Assembly: GCA_009829735.1 (NCBI GenBank)
Contig: CM020619.1
Location: 26,562,063 to 26,626,062 of the forward strand
Origin: Pyropia yezoensis
Taxonomy: Eukaryota > Rhodophyta > Bangiophyceae > Bangiales > Bangiaceae
Direction of reading: 5' to 3'
DNA length: 64,000 nucleotides
The notes beneath the pieces were generated by a model, which saw nothing but the letters and a program-made list of their open reading frames with translations, ran no database searches and was not told where the DNA came from. The first letter of the stretch is position 1, and each line of letters starts with the position of its first letter. Both the position numbers and the translations under genes were made by a program. Positions 31,581 to 42,796 of this stretch are shown here, one piece after another.

Positions 31581-31982
31581 ATGGCCGACTATGGTGGCGG
31601 CGAGCATGCCATGATGGCCGACGCGGCGGGCGACGGCCTGCCGCCCGTCTCGCCCTCCCCCCCCGCCTCCCCCTCCCCCGCGGGCGCCCTCGACAGCCGG
31701 CTGTCGCTCGTCCGCCGGGTGCCCGCCGTCCTCAGCGGCGTCCTGACGCTGCGGCGGGGGCGGCTGGGCCGCTCCGTCACCCCCCCCCTCCCCCCCCGCG
31801 TCCGCCGCCCGTACCAACGGCAGCAGCAGCCACCGCCCCGTCGCCCAAACTGTCACCGCGTCGGCCGCGTCGAGCGCCTCCCCCGGCGGCGCGCCGGCGG
31901 TGAGGCGCGCCAGTCCCGCCTCGGCGGGGGGCCGCGACGCCGCCGACGCGGCCGCCGCGACCGCCCCGCGGGCGGCGCGTAG
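31581..31982 (+). CDS. Possible hypothetical protein (strand uncertain)
   Basis: A pyrimidine-rich leader followed by ATGGCCGAC at 31581 resembles the starts of other genes in the window. The 133-residue product is MADYGGGEHAMMADAAGDG..., then an Arg-rich part. The opposite strand is also open (32252 to 31422) and gives an acidic Ser/Asp tract followed by a hydrophobic segment (RVLGVALLIVRDYLRAARGA), which could be a membrane protein. I cannot decide between them; at most one is real. Confidence 0.25.
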   Translation: MADYGGGEHAMMADAAGDGLPPVSPSPPASPSPAGALDSRLSLVRRVPAVLSGVLTLRRGRLGRSVTPPLPPRVRRPYQRQQQPPPRRPNCHRVGRVERLPRRRAGGEARQSRLGGGPRRRRRGRRDRPAGGA

Positions 31983-32252
31983 GTAGTCGCGAACGATTAG
32001 CAGGGCCACACCCAGCACCCGCCCAGCCGGCCCGCCGTGCGCCGCCGCCGCCGCGGCCGCCGCGCGGGCGGGCGACGCGGGGGCGTCGCCGCCGCCGCCG
32101 TCGCTGCCGTCGCTGCTGTCGCCGTCGTCGCTGTCGTCGCTGCTATCGCCGTCGTCGCTGCCGTCCCCCCGCTTCCTGGCGGCGCCGGCCCAGCGGACGG
32201 CGTGCTCCCCCCCCCCCTCCCCCCCCCCCCCCCCCGTCGGCCTCTTCGGCAT

Positions 32253-33325
32253 CGGCGTCCTTGGCCGCCGCCTCGACCCGCGCCGCAGCCACGTCCGACT
32301 GCATCCCTGCGGCGACGTGCGACACGTCGGCGAGCGGCGGGCGCGCCGTTACGGGGACCCGCTACCTCCCCACCGGCCCCCCTGCCCCTCCCCGACGGCG
32401 GGCGCACGGCCACGTCGAGCTAGCGCCGACGTTATCTACACGCAGCTGCCGGAACCGCCCCTTAGCGAGGAGCCCGTCGCAGTCGTTGGGCGCCAAGCCG
32501 CCGTCCCAGAACGCCCAGTCGCCGTCCCAGATGATGAAGTCTTTTCAGGGGAAGATGAACGTGCACCCCGACACCGGATAATTCTGTTGAACGTGAGGCG
32601 CGACGCGACGCGCGTCGAGCTGAAGGCGTATGTAGCTTGCCAACCCGGGAGACCCCGACGAGGTGTTTCTCTGTAGCTCTGTCGTCGAGGCGCTTTCTCA
32701 CGCGCTCATCATGCGCCACGCCCCGGCCGACGCGGAGCGGGCGGCGTATCTTGGCGCATCCGCCCGACCGACGGCTCGATCGTGCGGCGGCCCAACTCGG
32801 GCGAGGCGAAGAGTGTTGCTAAGCGGGGTAAGGGTTAGGGGGACATACAAGGATACGGCTCTCAGTCCCCGGTCCAACGGATGGGGCACGGCGGTGCACC
32901 CACCTGGAGTGTGCAAGAGCGCCGCGGCGGCGGGGACCCCGAGGGTCACCCGCAGGGGGCGCTGCAGGTCTGTTGACCATCCAACAAGCGGGAAGGGGGG
33001 TAAGTGCTGGCCGCGGGAGCCGTAGCGGGCTTGCGAGGCGGGCGGCCGGTGAGGGTGCAGACGCCCACCCACGCCCCACCGTGGTTCCTTCCCCGTACAC
33101 AGACGCGTTGGGACAGGCCAAGGCCGGTTCGGGTGTCGCCGCCGGTACCAAACGGGGAACCACCGCGCAGCGCTCCGCAAGCCTCATCCCCAGACAAAAA
33201 AAAAAAAATCAAAAAAACCATACGGACACGCACGCCACCACAACGGTAGAGTCCCACCCCCCCCTGCCGCCGCCACCCCGATCCCGCGCCCCGAGGACGC
33301 ACACCCGCCACACCTAGGTTTCCGC
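32253..33325. other. 3' flank of the FAF2-like gene, no confident gene
   Basis: A minus-strand stretch near 32540-32420 reads FIIWDGDWAFWDGGLAPN and continues to an in-frame TAG; it could be an exon of an undetected gene but is partly a short direct repeat (gccgtcccaga). An A-rich run lies at 33195-33220. Confidence 0.35.
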
Positions 33326-35017
33326 TCACTCGCCCTCGGCAGCGTCGACGACGCCCTCGCTCTCGTCTCCCCCTGCCGCGTCGTCGCGGGCCTCGAGCAT
33401 CAAGGCGACCCCCCCGCCCAGCCCCCCATCGCCGCCGACCACCCCGCCCGCCTCCTCGGGCCACCGCCACAGGCGGCGCGGAAACGACGACACGAGCGCC
33501 ACCTCTGCCACGTCCACGTCCGCGACGCCCCCCACCCAATCCCACAGGCGGCCCATCGGCTCATCGGCCCCAAACCGGCGGTCCGCCGTGCCGCCGCCGG
33601 GGAGGCGCAGCCGCACGCGGCAAGCGCCGGGCGTTCCCCGGGCGGGCTCCCCGCCGAGTGCGTCGAGGCGAGCCCGCCGCGCGGCGGCCGCTTCAGCCGC
33701 GGCTGCCGCCGCTTCGGCCGCCTTGGCCGCCTCCCGGTCGGCCGCCGCGGCAGCAGCCGCCGCTTCAGCCGCAGCCGCGGCGGCGGCCGCCGCCGCCGCC
33801 TCCTCCCGCCGCCGGTCCGCCTCGAGCGTTTCCTCGTACGCGCGGTCCTGCTCGGCCCGCAGCGCCCGCGCCGTCGACGCGGCGGTGGCGGTCGCGCGGG
33901 CGGCGCGCAGCGGTGGCGCCGCCCTCCGAAGGGCGCGGGCAAGGTACGCCGCCACCGCCGACGCCGTCGCGTCCACCCCCGCCGGCGTCAGCGGCGTTGG
34001 CGGCAGCAGCGGCGCACCCTCTCGGGCCGACACGCGGGCGCCATAGACGGCGGCGGTGAACTCGCCAGGCCGCCGGGCGCCCGACGCGGCGGACGCCGCC
34101 GACGCGGGCGGCAGCAGCACGGCTAGAAAGGGGTACGTGGAGGGCGCCAGCGCGTGCGCCAGCGTGCGTCCCGTCGGGTGCGACACATCCGCGCCATAAA
34201 GGGTGGCAGAGGCCAGGACGGGCGCGAGGGCGGGGTGACCCAAGATGTGGCCTGCAAAGGTCGGAACGTCCGGATGGGCGGGCGCGTGCAGGTAGACAAT
34301 GAGGGGGGTGTAGGCGCGACGAGCGGCGCCCAGGGCAGCGGCGTAGGAGCCCGCGTAAAAAGGCGGCAGGGGCACGCGAGACGGGGGTGGCGCATCCCCG
34401 CCGCCCGCAGAGGTCGCCGTCGGCGCCACCAGCCGCGCGTAATCGGCAATAAAGCGGGCCGCCTCCTCCGAGCCACCGCCAAGCTCCGCCACCGCCGCGA
34501 CAGCCGAGACATCCTGCCCATCGGGGCGACCAATCCCCAGGGCCGCGACAGCCACCGTCGCCCCAGACGCCGCGACCGCCCACGCCGTGGCCAACAGGCG
34601 CCACAAAAGCCCGAGCGCGGCGGCCACTACCCCGGCTGCTCCCCCCGCGGGTACAACCGCCCCTCCACCGCCACGACCGCCGCCACCGCCACGGCGTCGG
34701 GCGCCACCACCACCACCACCTCCAACACCCGGAGCGCCCGCCACGTCACGGGTGGCGGCCATCGCTCCCACACTCCCGTCGACCGCGGCCGCCGCCGGTG
34801 GGGGATCCCCCCTTAATGCCGCGTCCAAAGCGGCGTGGACATCCCCACCCGACGCGGCCAGGCGCCGGCCGGCTTCGTCGACCGACATGTCCGGGATGAC
34901 ATCACGAAGAGAGGCAACAGAATCGGCCGGCGCGCCTCCGTCACTGGCGCCAACGGCTCCACTGCCATCGCCACCGGTGCCGCCGCGGCGGCGGAGGCCA
35001 GAGGGGGGATCAGCCAT
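33326..35017 (-). CDS. FAF2: FAF2/UBXD8-like protein (UBA, hydrophobic hairpin, UAS, coiled coil, UBX)
   Basis: The ATG at 35017 gives 563 residues. In order: a UBA-like helix bundle at ~34-70; a Gly-rich linker; a hydrophobic hairpin at ~128-162 (VVAAALGLLWRLLATAWAVA), as used by FAF2 to insert in the ER or lipid-droplet membrane; a UAS thioredoxin-like domain at ~218-330 (PLIVYLHAPAHPDVPTFAG); an Ala/Glu/Arg coiled coil at ~385-470; and a C-terminal UBX domain with the conserved Phe-Pro-Arg loop (SSFPRR). This is the complete FAF2 order. The human protein is ~445 residues; the excess is low-complexity. The family recruits p97/Cdc48 to ubiquitinated ER proteins and regulates lipid droplets. 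No lesion seen. Confidence 0.9.
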   Translation of the reverse strand: MADPPSGLRRRGGTGGDGSGAVGASDGGAPADSVASLRDVIPDMSVDEAGRRLAASGGDVHAALDAALRGDPPPAAAAVDGSVGAMAATRDVAGAPGVGGGGGGGARRRGGGGGRGGGGAVVPAGGAAGVVAAALGLLWRLLATAWAVAASGATVAVAALGIGRPDGQDVSAVAAVAELGGGSEEAARFIADYARLVAPTATSAGGGDAPPPSRVPLPPFYAGSYAAALGAARRAYTPLIVYLHAPAHPDVPTFAGHILGHPALAPVLASATLYGADVSHPTGRTLAHALAPSTYPFLAVLLPPASAASAASGARRPGEFTAAVYGARVSAREGAPLLPPTPLTPAGVDATASAVAAYLARALRRAAPPLRAARATATAASTARALRAEQDRAYEETLEADRRREEAAAAAAAAAAAEAAAAAAAADREAAKAAEAAAAAAEAAAARRARLDALGGEPARGTPGACRVRLRLPGGGTADRRFGADEPMGRLWDWVGGVADVDVAEVALVSSFPRRLWRWPEEAGGVVGGDGGLGGGVALMLEARDDAAGGDESEGVVDAAEGE

Positions 35018-36356
35018 GGCGAGCGGGTGGCAGGGGTGCGTCAGCAAGAAGCAAAAACGAGGAGGAAAGCGCAGCAGATGCGGGAAAGAAGACCCGCTGC
35101 GCGGAACCCGCTCCCGGGTACGAAGCAGGGAGTGTACCAGGAGAGGAAAGCGTGACGGGGAGGCGCAGGGACGACGTTGACGCAGAAGGAGCGCCGCGCT
35201 GCATGGGTGGCCGTGCTGGAGCCGATGTGTGGCGGACAACTGGGTAAGCCTGCTGGCGGCGTTGCTTGCTGTCACTCGCCCTCGATCCTGGGACTCGTAC
35301 GAGAGGTGGCAAGAAAGTAGGACTTACAATGTCAGCGACATTGCCAATCTATACCTGAAGGACCTCGAGTATTCAATCACTGCCTGAATGTCGCTTTTTG
35401 TGGCCCCGTTTCTATTTGTCCACTGAACTCGTCGGCTCTCCAACAGCGGTTTACTATGGAAGGCTCGTTTATTGACGCAACCAAGTTTCTCATTTTCTTA
35501 TAGCAGTCGATGCAGCTCGACGAGCCCTTGCTGCTCATGCTCTTTGTTCTCCACCTCCTCGTCTTGGCTGTCTCTCACTGCCGTTTCTGTGGAGAAAAAA
35601 AAGCCCCGTACGCGTTCCAACGGACATGAGGAAAGCGTTTGAGTACTATAGGGTTCAGGAGGGCTACATCCCAGGGCAATGGTGGAATTCACTGTACTGG
35701 CGTGCCCACCATACGCATCAGTCTTCAATTTTACAATCAGCGTGCGATCGTCGTTTATAGCGACAAGTGGCATGCTGTTTGGCGATCGTCGAGACGCGTG
35801 GCAGTCGATCGTCGATGATTGACGCCGCGACCGCTGCGTCTGCCACGCTGCCCCACCAGACGACCCGGCACTGCGCCGAGCACTGTACTAAAGTAGCTGA
35901 CAATCTTCCGGGTCGCGTATCTCTGGTCGGCCTTCTTGAAATGAATGTGTCTTCTCAAGTAAGCCGCCACATATGGCCTAGTGCCTCTACAGCGCTACGA
36001 CGTCATGTTGTAGTACTGCAGAGGCAAGGGATCATCAACTACATGATGCTGTCCACTGCTCGTGAGGATGCTCGGTACACAAGCAAACCGATCACGATGG
36101 CCGTCGCTCGCATCCTTGAGCAGTGTCGGCTCGAGGTCCTCTGCGTACCATCAGAACAATTTTTTCTGTTCGTGCTTCTTTCCCCCCACAGCCGCTAGCT
36201 GGCTCATTGCGAAGCAGTGCTCTCCAGGGCATGAACGCAGCACTCCAGCACGAAACAGAGACGAGAGGCGCGAGAAGATCCGCGGGCAGCTGCCTTCAGC
36301 ACGGGTGCTGTGCCAGCCCCCCAAGCCGCGTAGGGGCCACCCGTTAGCATTGCCGC
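35018..36356. other. 5' flank of FAF2-like gene and a lower-GC island
   Basis: 35330-36200 is visibly less GC-rich than its surroundings and has non-repetitive minus-strand frames (MAAYLRRHIHFKKADQRY at 35970, then two further pieces in other frames down to 35498). They read like a decayed gene or transposase, but I recognise no family. Confidence 0.4.
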
Positions 36357-36716
36357 CTATGCGGCTGCCTGATCGGGCCATGCTCCCCCTCGCCCCCCCC
36401 GGGCAGCCAGCACCCGCTCCGCAGCCGCAATCCGCCGCGAGAGCGCCACCGCGGCCGCTCGCAGCCGCCGGTTCTCCTTGGCCAGCGCGCGCGCGCGGGG
36501 GGACGGCGGGGACGCCGGCCACCGCGAAAGGTAAGCGCATCCTGTGCCGCCGCTGCAGCTGCCAATGACACCGTTGACAACAGGGAGGGAAAGCGGGGGC
36601 GGGGGAGGGGGGCGGCGGCCACTGGATGGTTGAAGCAAGGATGGAGGCACGTCTCTCTGGGGGTGAAGCGAGGAGGGGGTGCTCACCGCCCTGCAGCGCT
36701 TAGCAGAGGCCACCAT
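36357..36716 (-). CDS. Small protein with leucine-zipper-like heptads (uncertain)
   Basis: ATG at 36716, 119 residues. The C-terminal half contains RARALAKENRRLRAAAVALS then RRIAAAERVLAARGG, an amphipathic helix with the ENRRLR pattern seen at the start of bZIP zippers, but no basic region of the bZIP type. It could be one exon of a larger protein. Confidence 0.25.
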   Translation of the reverse strand: MVASAKRCRAVSTPSSLHPQRDVPPSLLQPSSGRRPPPPPPLSLPVVNGVIGSCSGGTGCAYLSRWPASPPSPRARALAKENRRLRAAAVALSRRIAAAERVLAARGGRGGAWPDQAAA

Positions 36717-38749
36717 GGTCGGCAGAGAAAGGAGGAGCTAGGTAGTGGAGGAATGGGTTCCAGAAGGGGGGGGATACAGGCGTGGGTCCCTGGCCAGGGG
36801 ACTGAGGATGTGGTTGACGGGGAAGGAGCGCTCCGGCAGGCTGTGGAGGGTCGCTCGGGACAGGGGAAGTGGTGAAGGGGATGTCCAGCAGGCAGCGGGC
36901 AGAGATGGCGATGGTGGGCGTGGTGAGGGCGGTCGGCGCGGTGAGGACTTGGCCCCCCAGAGGCCAGTGCCGCATCGGCGCGCCCTCTTGTGCCGACCGC
37001 TGTCCCACCCGGCGACTCCCGGCTCACCCCTCCGGCGTTGGGCGAAACGGCGGCGGCGCCCAGTCCCCCCCGCACACTGCCCATGTGGGGGGAAATCGCA
37101 TCCTCCCGCGGCACCCATCCACTACTCCTCAGACAGGCACCCACACAGGGGGCGGGCGGCGTCAACATGAAGTCCACGGATACGCCACAAGGCGAGTGTA
37201 AGAGTAGGTACCGTGGCAATGCGTCACGGGTTCAACCCGTCGGAGTGCTGCCCGCGCGTGGTGCCGCCCATCCGGATGCCGCCCTCCGCTCGGGCCGACG
37301 GGGCTAGTGACCAGGCCACGCGTGCCCCTGCGCGCCTCCCCCTCTGCCCACAGCGTTGCCCGCATGGCAACGCCCATTCTCGCCAACGCGGCAGCAAGGC
37401 TGGGAGGGTGGGGCCTGTGTACGAACACGAGGATAGAAAAAGGAAAACGCCTGGTGATCCCGCCTCCCCCCCTCCCACGCTCCCTCCCGCCACTCCTGCT
37501 CTGCTCTCAAGCACCCACGAAGCGACAAAAGAACGGATGGACCGGCTACCACGCGCGGGGTGGCGGGCACGGGACTGCGGTGGGCCTTGCACTGGGTGCA
37601 GTGACCCGTACGCCTGACAGCTGAGCCTGAGCGCAGCACATCCATGTCCGCGCCGCGCTCGCCGCCACGACACGCGTCCCCGAGGGCTGCCTGTCCCCAA
37701 CCCGCCACCTCACCCGGTTTGGGTGGCGCCCGCCCAATGGGGAAATATGGAATGGGACAAGAATGGCAGCCCCGCGGGCATGGCCACCACGTGAGGGTGG
37801 TAGGGGAGCGTCGCGTATGGCCATTTCGTGGTGTGGGCCACAGCGGATGCGGCAGGATTTTGCCAGCATGTCCATCGTCCACGGAAACCGGCCTAGGGAT
37901 CCACTGCATTGTCTCTGCACTTGGGTCACGAGCGCACTGTATGCTCTCGCGGCCTTTCAGTCTTGGACCGGCGGCCTCGGCAGCCGCTGCTTTGCGGAGC
38001 TCCCTCGCGCGCGGCCTTCAACAGAATAGAGCACCCGGGCCAGCACTGGCACCTCCCAGAGTCCACACCAATCACGATGGCGGGCCGGCCGCCACCCATT
38101 GCGTGCGTGTCCCAAGGCGCGGGGCGCATCCTGGGAGGGCTCTTGTGAGGGGGAATATTTGGGTTCCAATTTACGGTGACGTCGAGCAAACCCTCCCGGG
38201 GCGCCACGCGGGCATCGGCGGGCGTACCCCAAAATCACACCACCCACCACCCACCACCGTGCACCGCGCGTGGAGCGGGGCCATTGACACTCGCACCACA
38301 GCGCTGATCCCGCGCAAGCCGAATTCGTTGTTGTTTTTTTGGGCATGCAAAACGGGGATGGAGATGCGGAAGTTTCTCACCCGCAGACGCCCCAAAAACA
38401 TCCATGCGGCCCGCTGCCCCAACGACGCGGCACGAGGCGTGGAGGGATGCGAACTGTACGTGTGTGGTGCATGGAGGAGCGCACCCCCGTGCCCCCCCAC
38501 ATATATTGGCGTACGGATGCTGTCGATGACCGCTCGTGGGCAAGTACAAAGCGCGTGAGATGACAGTATGAATGAAGAGATGACGAAGCGCGTGGTACAT
38601 GACGCGGCAGACAGAGAATAGAATCAACTACGATCAGGAGACCACGATACTACTCGCCGCGGCCGGTAACTCATACCCTCCCCCCCCCGATCCCGCAAGT
38701 GCAGCCCTGTGCGTAGCCATTAAGCGTCTGCGATGGCGCGATGGGCGCC
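36717..38749. other. No confident gene
   Basis: Frames on both strands are open but lack recognisable features. An A/T-richer stretch lies at 38540-38640, downstream of the large gene at 38750. Confidence 0.4.
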
Positions 38750-41700
38750 TCAGGGCAGCTCCAAACGAGCGTCATAGTAGCGCGCGTCATCATCTGTTGC
38801 AGAGGTGGCGTTGGAAGCGGGCTCCCGGCCGAAGTGCACGAGCCTGCTCGCACGAGACTCTCCCCCCCCACGGGTCAGAACCAGGGAGTCCTCCCACCCG
38901 TCAATGGCGGTGGTGTAGTCGTCGGCTTCGTCGGGCTCTGTAGCCGACGCGGGATCGGTGGCAGCAAGTGAAGCTGTGGCAGCAGCAACGGCGGCAGCAG
39001 ATGCACCGCCCGCCGCGGCCGCCATCGCAGGGGCGGGGATGGCCGAAGCGGGCGTCACGGCGCTAAATGTAGGAGCGGTGATACCAGCCCAGCTTCCCGT
39101 CGACGGGCCCTCGGCCGTAAAGTCATCGTCGCTTGCCTCGTCCGCGTCGGCCGGCTCGTAGTCGTCTTCGGCCGCCTCTGTAAGGCGGTCCACGAGTATT
39201 TTCTTGCTGACCGGTAACACCGCCACGGTGGCAGCGGCCTTGAAGGAATCAACAGGCGACGCGCTCGCCATGTCGCCTCCGTCATTGGCGGCCACGGGCC
39301 CACTAACGGCTACTGCCTCGTCGACAGCTGCAACGTGGATGGACGCGAGCGCGGATGCGGCTGGAGTGACTGAAGCAGGTACCTCGGCAGGTCGCGACGC
39401 GGCTGCCACGGGAGCAACGACAGGCGCGGGCACAGCGACAATAGAGGACGCGGCGGCAAGCGCAGAGTCAGGATCAGCAGCACCGTCCAAGGCGGCGGTG
39501 GCGGTGGAATCCACAGCGGTAGGGCCGTCAGCTGGGACCGCGGCGGGAAAACCGCCAGCAGACCGGGTGGCTGGCTGGGCTTCTGAGCCAGGCTCTACGT
39601 CAGCGTGCGCCGCCCAGGGTACAGCGCCCTCTAAAGGCTCGGTAGCCTCTAGCGCTTGATCAACATCGAACGTCATAGACGTGTCGGTCGCCTCCTCGGC
39701 AGGTTCCTCGCCAGCCGCCGCCGCGCCCACCATCCCGGGCGCGTCAATGGTCTCCTCAACGCTCACCCCGGTTGTCTTCTTCCCCCCCCGTCCCGTCGCC
39801 ATGCCCGCCACAGTCGCCAGCGCCGAGCTTGCGGCGGCCACCCCGGCCGTAGCCGTGCTCCGGACCGTCGCCGCGGCTGCCGCCAGCCCTGGTGGCGGAA
39901 ACTGCACAAAGTCGTCGCCAACCTCGTCTGTGACAGGAGCGCCATCGCCGGATGCCGCTTCGGCGTGCGCATTTGTCGTCGAATCTCCCATTCGCCCCGT
40001 CGCTACGCTCGCCACCGCTACCAGCGCGGAGCCCGCAGCGGCAACCCCGGCCGTAGTCTTGCTCCCGACCTTTGCAACGGCGGCCGCCAGCCGCGACGGT
40101 GGTAACAGAGCGGGACCGTTGCCGGCCTCACCGTCGCCGCCAGCGAGAGTCACCGCGGGGTGTTGATCGGCCGGTGGGGCGACAGGGATGCTCCCAGGAG
40201 AGGCGTCCGAGGCGTCGCCGTTTGCCGCGAGCAGTTCAACCCCCAACGAAGACCCGGTGGGTGATGACCCGGGCGTGTTCTTGTCTGCCGCTTCCGACGC
40301 AGTGTCCTCGTCGCGAGGGGGAGTTTCGATCAGCGGATCTTTCACGACTGCTGCCAGCGGCACCGGGAGCGGGTCTGTAGCTGCAGCCGCGGCCGCCGGT
40401 GCAAGCGCCGATGGCAGGCTCGCTTCCCTTGCCATCGTCCAGGCATCCAATGGTGGTGGTATGGCCTCCCTGGGCGAATTGTCAACAGCGGGCCACACGT
40501 TCGTCGCGGGGTCGTCTTGAAGGGGCGAGGCGATCACGGCAGGACCGTCAGGGTCATCATCGGCGTCATCGTTGCCCGTTGAAGGCACAGCGGCAACATG
40601 AGACGACACGTCGTCCCTCACCTCCCCATTTTGCCCTTCCTCTGGCGCGCGCAGGGCGTCAGCGTCTGACTCTCCATCGGCCAGCACCCCTCCCCCGGGA
40701 ACAGAGAGGTCAGTCGAGGCTGATGCAAACCGGGCGCTGCTGCTGGGCGCATCGTCGGCTTCAGAACCCCAGTCCTCTGGTGAGGAGCCAACAGCGGAGG
40801 CCGTGGACGCCGCCGCTGCTGCTGCCGCCGCCGCCGCCGACGTGGCCGCCGCAGCGACTACCGTGGCAGTCTCGGTGACGGCCGCCCCACGGGATGACTG
40901 ACTCGTGCCGCCGCTGGCGCTGGCGAGACGCCCTCCTGCGACAATGTCGGCCGTGTCGCCCGCCCACTCGTCAGTGCCGCCCACGCTGGCCATCGCCCCT
41001 CCTTGGCGTCGTTCCGTCTCGAGCTCTCCCGTCGTGCCTGCGTAGATCTCGCCGCCGTCACTCAGCGGCCAGTTGTCCTCCCCCACGTCATCGTCAATCG
41101 TGTCGTGCGCATCGTCGTCCGCAGCGCTGCTTCGACGACGGGGGCCGCCCCCAGAGCCCGTGGTTCCTTGGAACGTGCTGCCGTTCTCTGTCCCCCCTCG
41201 CGACACCGCGTCCCCCCGACCCTGCGCAGACTCTTCCACGTCCCCATCATTTTCCGAGTCATCCCCAAAGAGCAACGCCTCAACTTCCGGCGAATACTCG
41301 CGCCTTGCACCTCCAACAGGAGGATCCACCCCCGACGACGAGTCGCTGTCGCTGTCTGCTCCCCCGTCGAGGTAGATGCGCACTCCGTACGCACCTCCCT
41401 CTGCCACGACTGGGGCTGTCCGCGACGCGATGCCTGCAGCACCACCGTTCCCGTGAGTGCCGTCGATGCCCTCGTCGTACTCTTCCCCACGGGCGGCAGC
41501 CGCCTCGCGGGCGGCAACGGCAGCCGCCGCCTCAAGGCCCGTCTCGTCGCGGAGGAGCTCGGAAGTAGACGGTTCTTCGGTGCTGCCGCTGGCGCGCCTG
41601 CCCCCAGCCCCCCACAGGGCGCCGGAGGAACTCCCCTCAGACGCTCCCCCCCGCCGGCGCCCGTACGTTGCGAGCAGGGCCATGTCGTCACTGTCAAAGA

Positions 41701-42796
41701 GGTCGGCCGTAGCGGGCTCATCCACCCCTCCCACACTGGGTTCATCGGCAGCGGGAAAGGCAAGTGTGCTGCCCGTTGAGCTGCTGGTGATCCCTCTTGG
41801 TAGGGACCGTGACTCGTCCGTGCGGTCGAGGTAAGCCCCACTGGCATTGACTGAGACAAAGAGGTCGTCGCCACCCATGTCTAGGCTGGTGCGGGTGCCA
41901 CCGCTGGGAACAGCGTTCCCTGAGCTGCGAGACACCCCCGCCCGGAGCGACGTCGTAGCTGCCGATGATCCCGTGGCGTCGGCGGCGGTGCTTCTGCCGC
42001 CGACGCGACCAGCCGAACCGCCGACTGCAGAGGCAGCCGAGTCCAATCGAGACCCGATCCACCGCCCCGGTCGCAGCTCCCGCCGCCAGCGCCCCTCAAT
42101 CAGCGTAGCAGCGGGGACAATGTAGCCGCGCCGCGCCGACCGCCGCTGCACCCGCCGGTACGCTGCCGCCGCGTCGCGGGCAGCGACGGTGGAGGCGCCC
42201 CTGCCAAAGATGATGGAATCCCCCCGCCCCCACCCGTCGCGGTCCACGTGCTCGCCGGCCCCTACCACTGACGTCCGCCGCCGGGTCGCCTCAAGAGCAG
42301 CCGCCGCCTCGTACTGGGTGGCCGCAGCTGCGCCGGGGCCAAACACCGCATCGTCACCGCGCCCATACACGTCAATGTCGGTAGACTGGAGGACGCCTGG
42401 AATGACCGACGAGAAGGAGGTGGAGAGCCCCGATGCGACAGATGAGTACTCCCTTGGGGGGGGGGGAGCAGACCTTACGGCCTCCCCCACCCCCCCGTCG
42501 CCGTCATCGCCACCCCCGCGAGACCCGCCGCCCGCCCCTGCCGAAGCAGTGGCAGCGGCGGTGGCTGCCTCTCCGCTACTCGTCGGCACCGAAAGGCGGG
42601 CGCTGTTGGTAGGCGAATGTGACCGCGGGAGCGGACGGCCTGCCCCCCCCCCAGAGGACTTGCTGCCACTGCCACCCGTCCAGAACCCCCCGGTGGAGCC
42701 GCCCGAAGGTGCGCCCACCCGCGGTGGCCGGTCCGTGTCGGCCAGGCTCCGCCGGCGACCCCCGCGGGAGACCACCCGGCGCCCGCCCGAGCCCAT
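38750..42796 (-). CDS. Large disordered protein, 1348 residues, with two internal repeat types
   Basis: The first ATG at 42796 opens an uninterrupted frame to 38750. I do not recognise the protein. The N-terminus is Gly/Ser/Arg-rich. Near residues 145-235 two copies of a unit occur: YGRGDDAVFGPG...EAAAALEATRRRTS and WGRGDSIIFGRG...DAAAAYRRVQRRS. The middle is acidic and Ser-rich. Around 950-1080 two Ala-rich repeats occur (GLAAAAATVRSTATAGVAAA and its partner RLAAAVAKVGSKTTAGVAAA, each followed by a VAxxATGR motif). The C-terminus is acidic and ends RYYDARLELP. The length without a stop, non-simple composition and repeated motifs support real coding. A pyrimidine-rich leader precedes it. Confidence 0.75.
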   Translation of the reverse strand: MGSGGRRVVSRGGRRRSLADTDRPPRVGAPSGGSTGGFWTGGSGSKSSGGGAGRPLPRSHSPTNSARLSVPTSSGEAATAAATASAGAGGGSRGGGDDGDGGVGEAVRSAPPPPREYSSVASGLSTSFSSVIPGVLQSTDIDVYGRGDDAVFGPGAAAATQYEAAAALEATRRRTSVVGAGEHVDRDGWGRGDSIIFGRGASTVAARDAAAAYRRVQRRSARRGYIVPAATLIEGRWRRELRPGRWIGSRLDSAASAVGGSAGRVGGRSTAADATGSSAATTSLRAGVSRSSGNAVPSGGTRTSLDMGGDDLFVSVNASGAYLDRTDESRSLPRGITSSSTGSTLAFPAADEPSVGGVDEPATADLFDSDDMALLATYGRRRGGASEGSSSGALWGAGGRRASGSTEEPSTSELLRDETGLEAAAAVAAREAAAARGEEYDEGIDGTHGNGGAAGIASRTAPVVAEGGAYGVRIYLDGGADSDSDSSSGVDPPVGGARREYSPEVEALLFGDDSENDGDVEESAQGRGDAVSRGGTENGSTFQGTTGSGGGPRRRSSAADDDAHDTIDDDVGEDNWPLSDGGEIYAGTTGELETERRQGGAMASVGGTDEWAGDTADIVAGGRLASASGGTSQSSRGAAVTETATVVAAAATSAAAAAAAAAASTASAVGSSPEDWGSEADDAPSSSARFASASTDLSVPGGGVLADGESDADALRAPEEGQNGEVRDDVSSHVAAVPSTGNDDADDDPDGPAVIASPLQDDPATNVWPAVDNSPREAIPPPLDAWTMAREASLPSALAPAAAAAATDPLPVPLAAVVKDPLIETPPRDEDTASEAADKNTPGSSPTGSSLGVELLAANGDASDASPGSIPVAPPADQHPAVTLAGGDGEAGNGPALLPPSRLAAAVAKVGSKTTAGVAAAGSALVAVASVATGRMGDSTTNAHAEAASGDGAPVTDEVGDDFVQFPPPGLAAAAATVRSTATAGVAAASSALATVAGMATGRGGKKTTGVSVEETIDAPGMVGAAAAGEEPAEEATDTSMTFDVDQALEATEPLEGAVPWAAHADVEPGSEAQPATRSAGGFPAAVPADGPTAVDSTATAALDGAADPDSALAAASSIVAVPAPVVAPVAAASRPAEVPASVTPAASALASIHVAAVDEAVAVSGPVAANDGGDMASASPVDSFKAAATVAVLPVSKKILVDRLTEAAEDDYEPADADEASDDDFTAEGPSTGSWAGITAPTFSAVTPASAIPAPAMAAAAGGASAAAVAAATASLAATDPASATEPDEADDYTTAIDGWEDSLVLTRGGGESRASRLVHFGREPASNATSATDDDARYYDARLELP

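Noticed and set aside
30161-31903. 580-residue plus-strand frame
   Set aside because: Runs through poly-C leader-like sequence and G tracts without domain-like segments.
37644-38558. 304-residue plus-strand frame
   Set aside because: No recognisable features, and overlapping frames on the other strand are as good.
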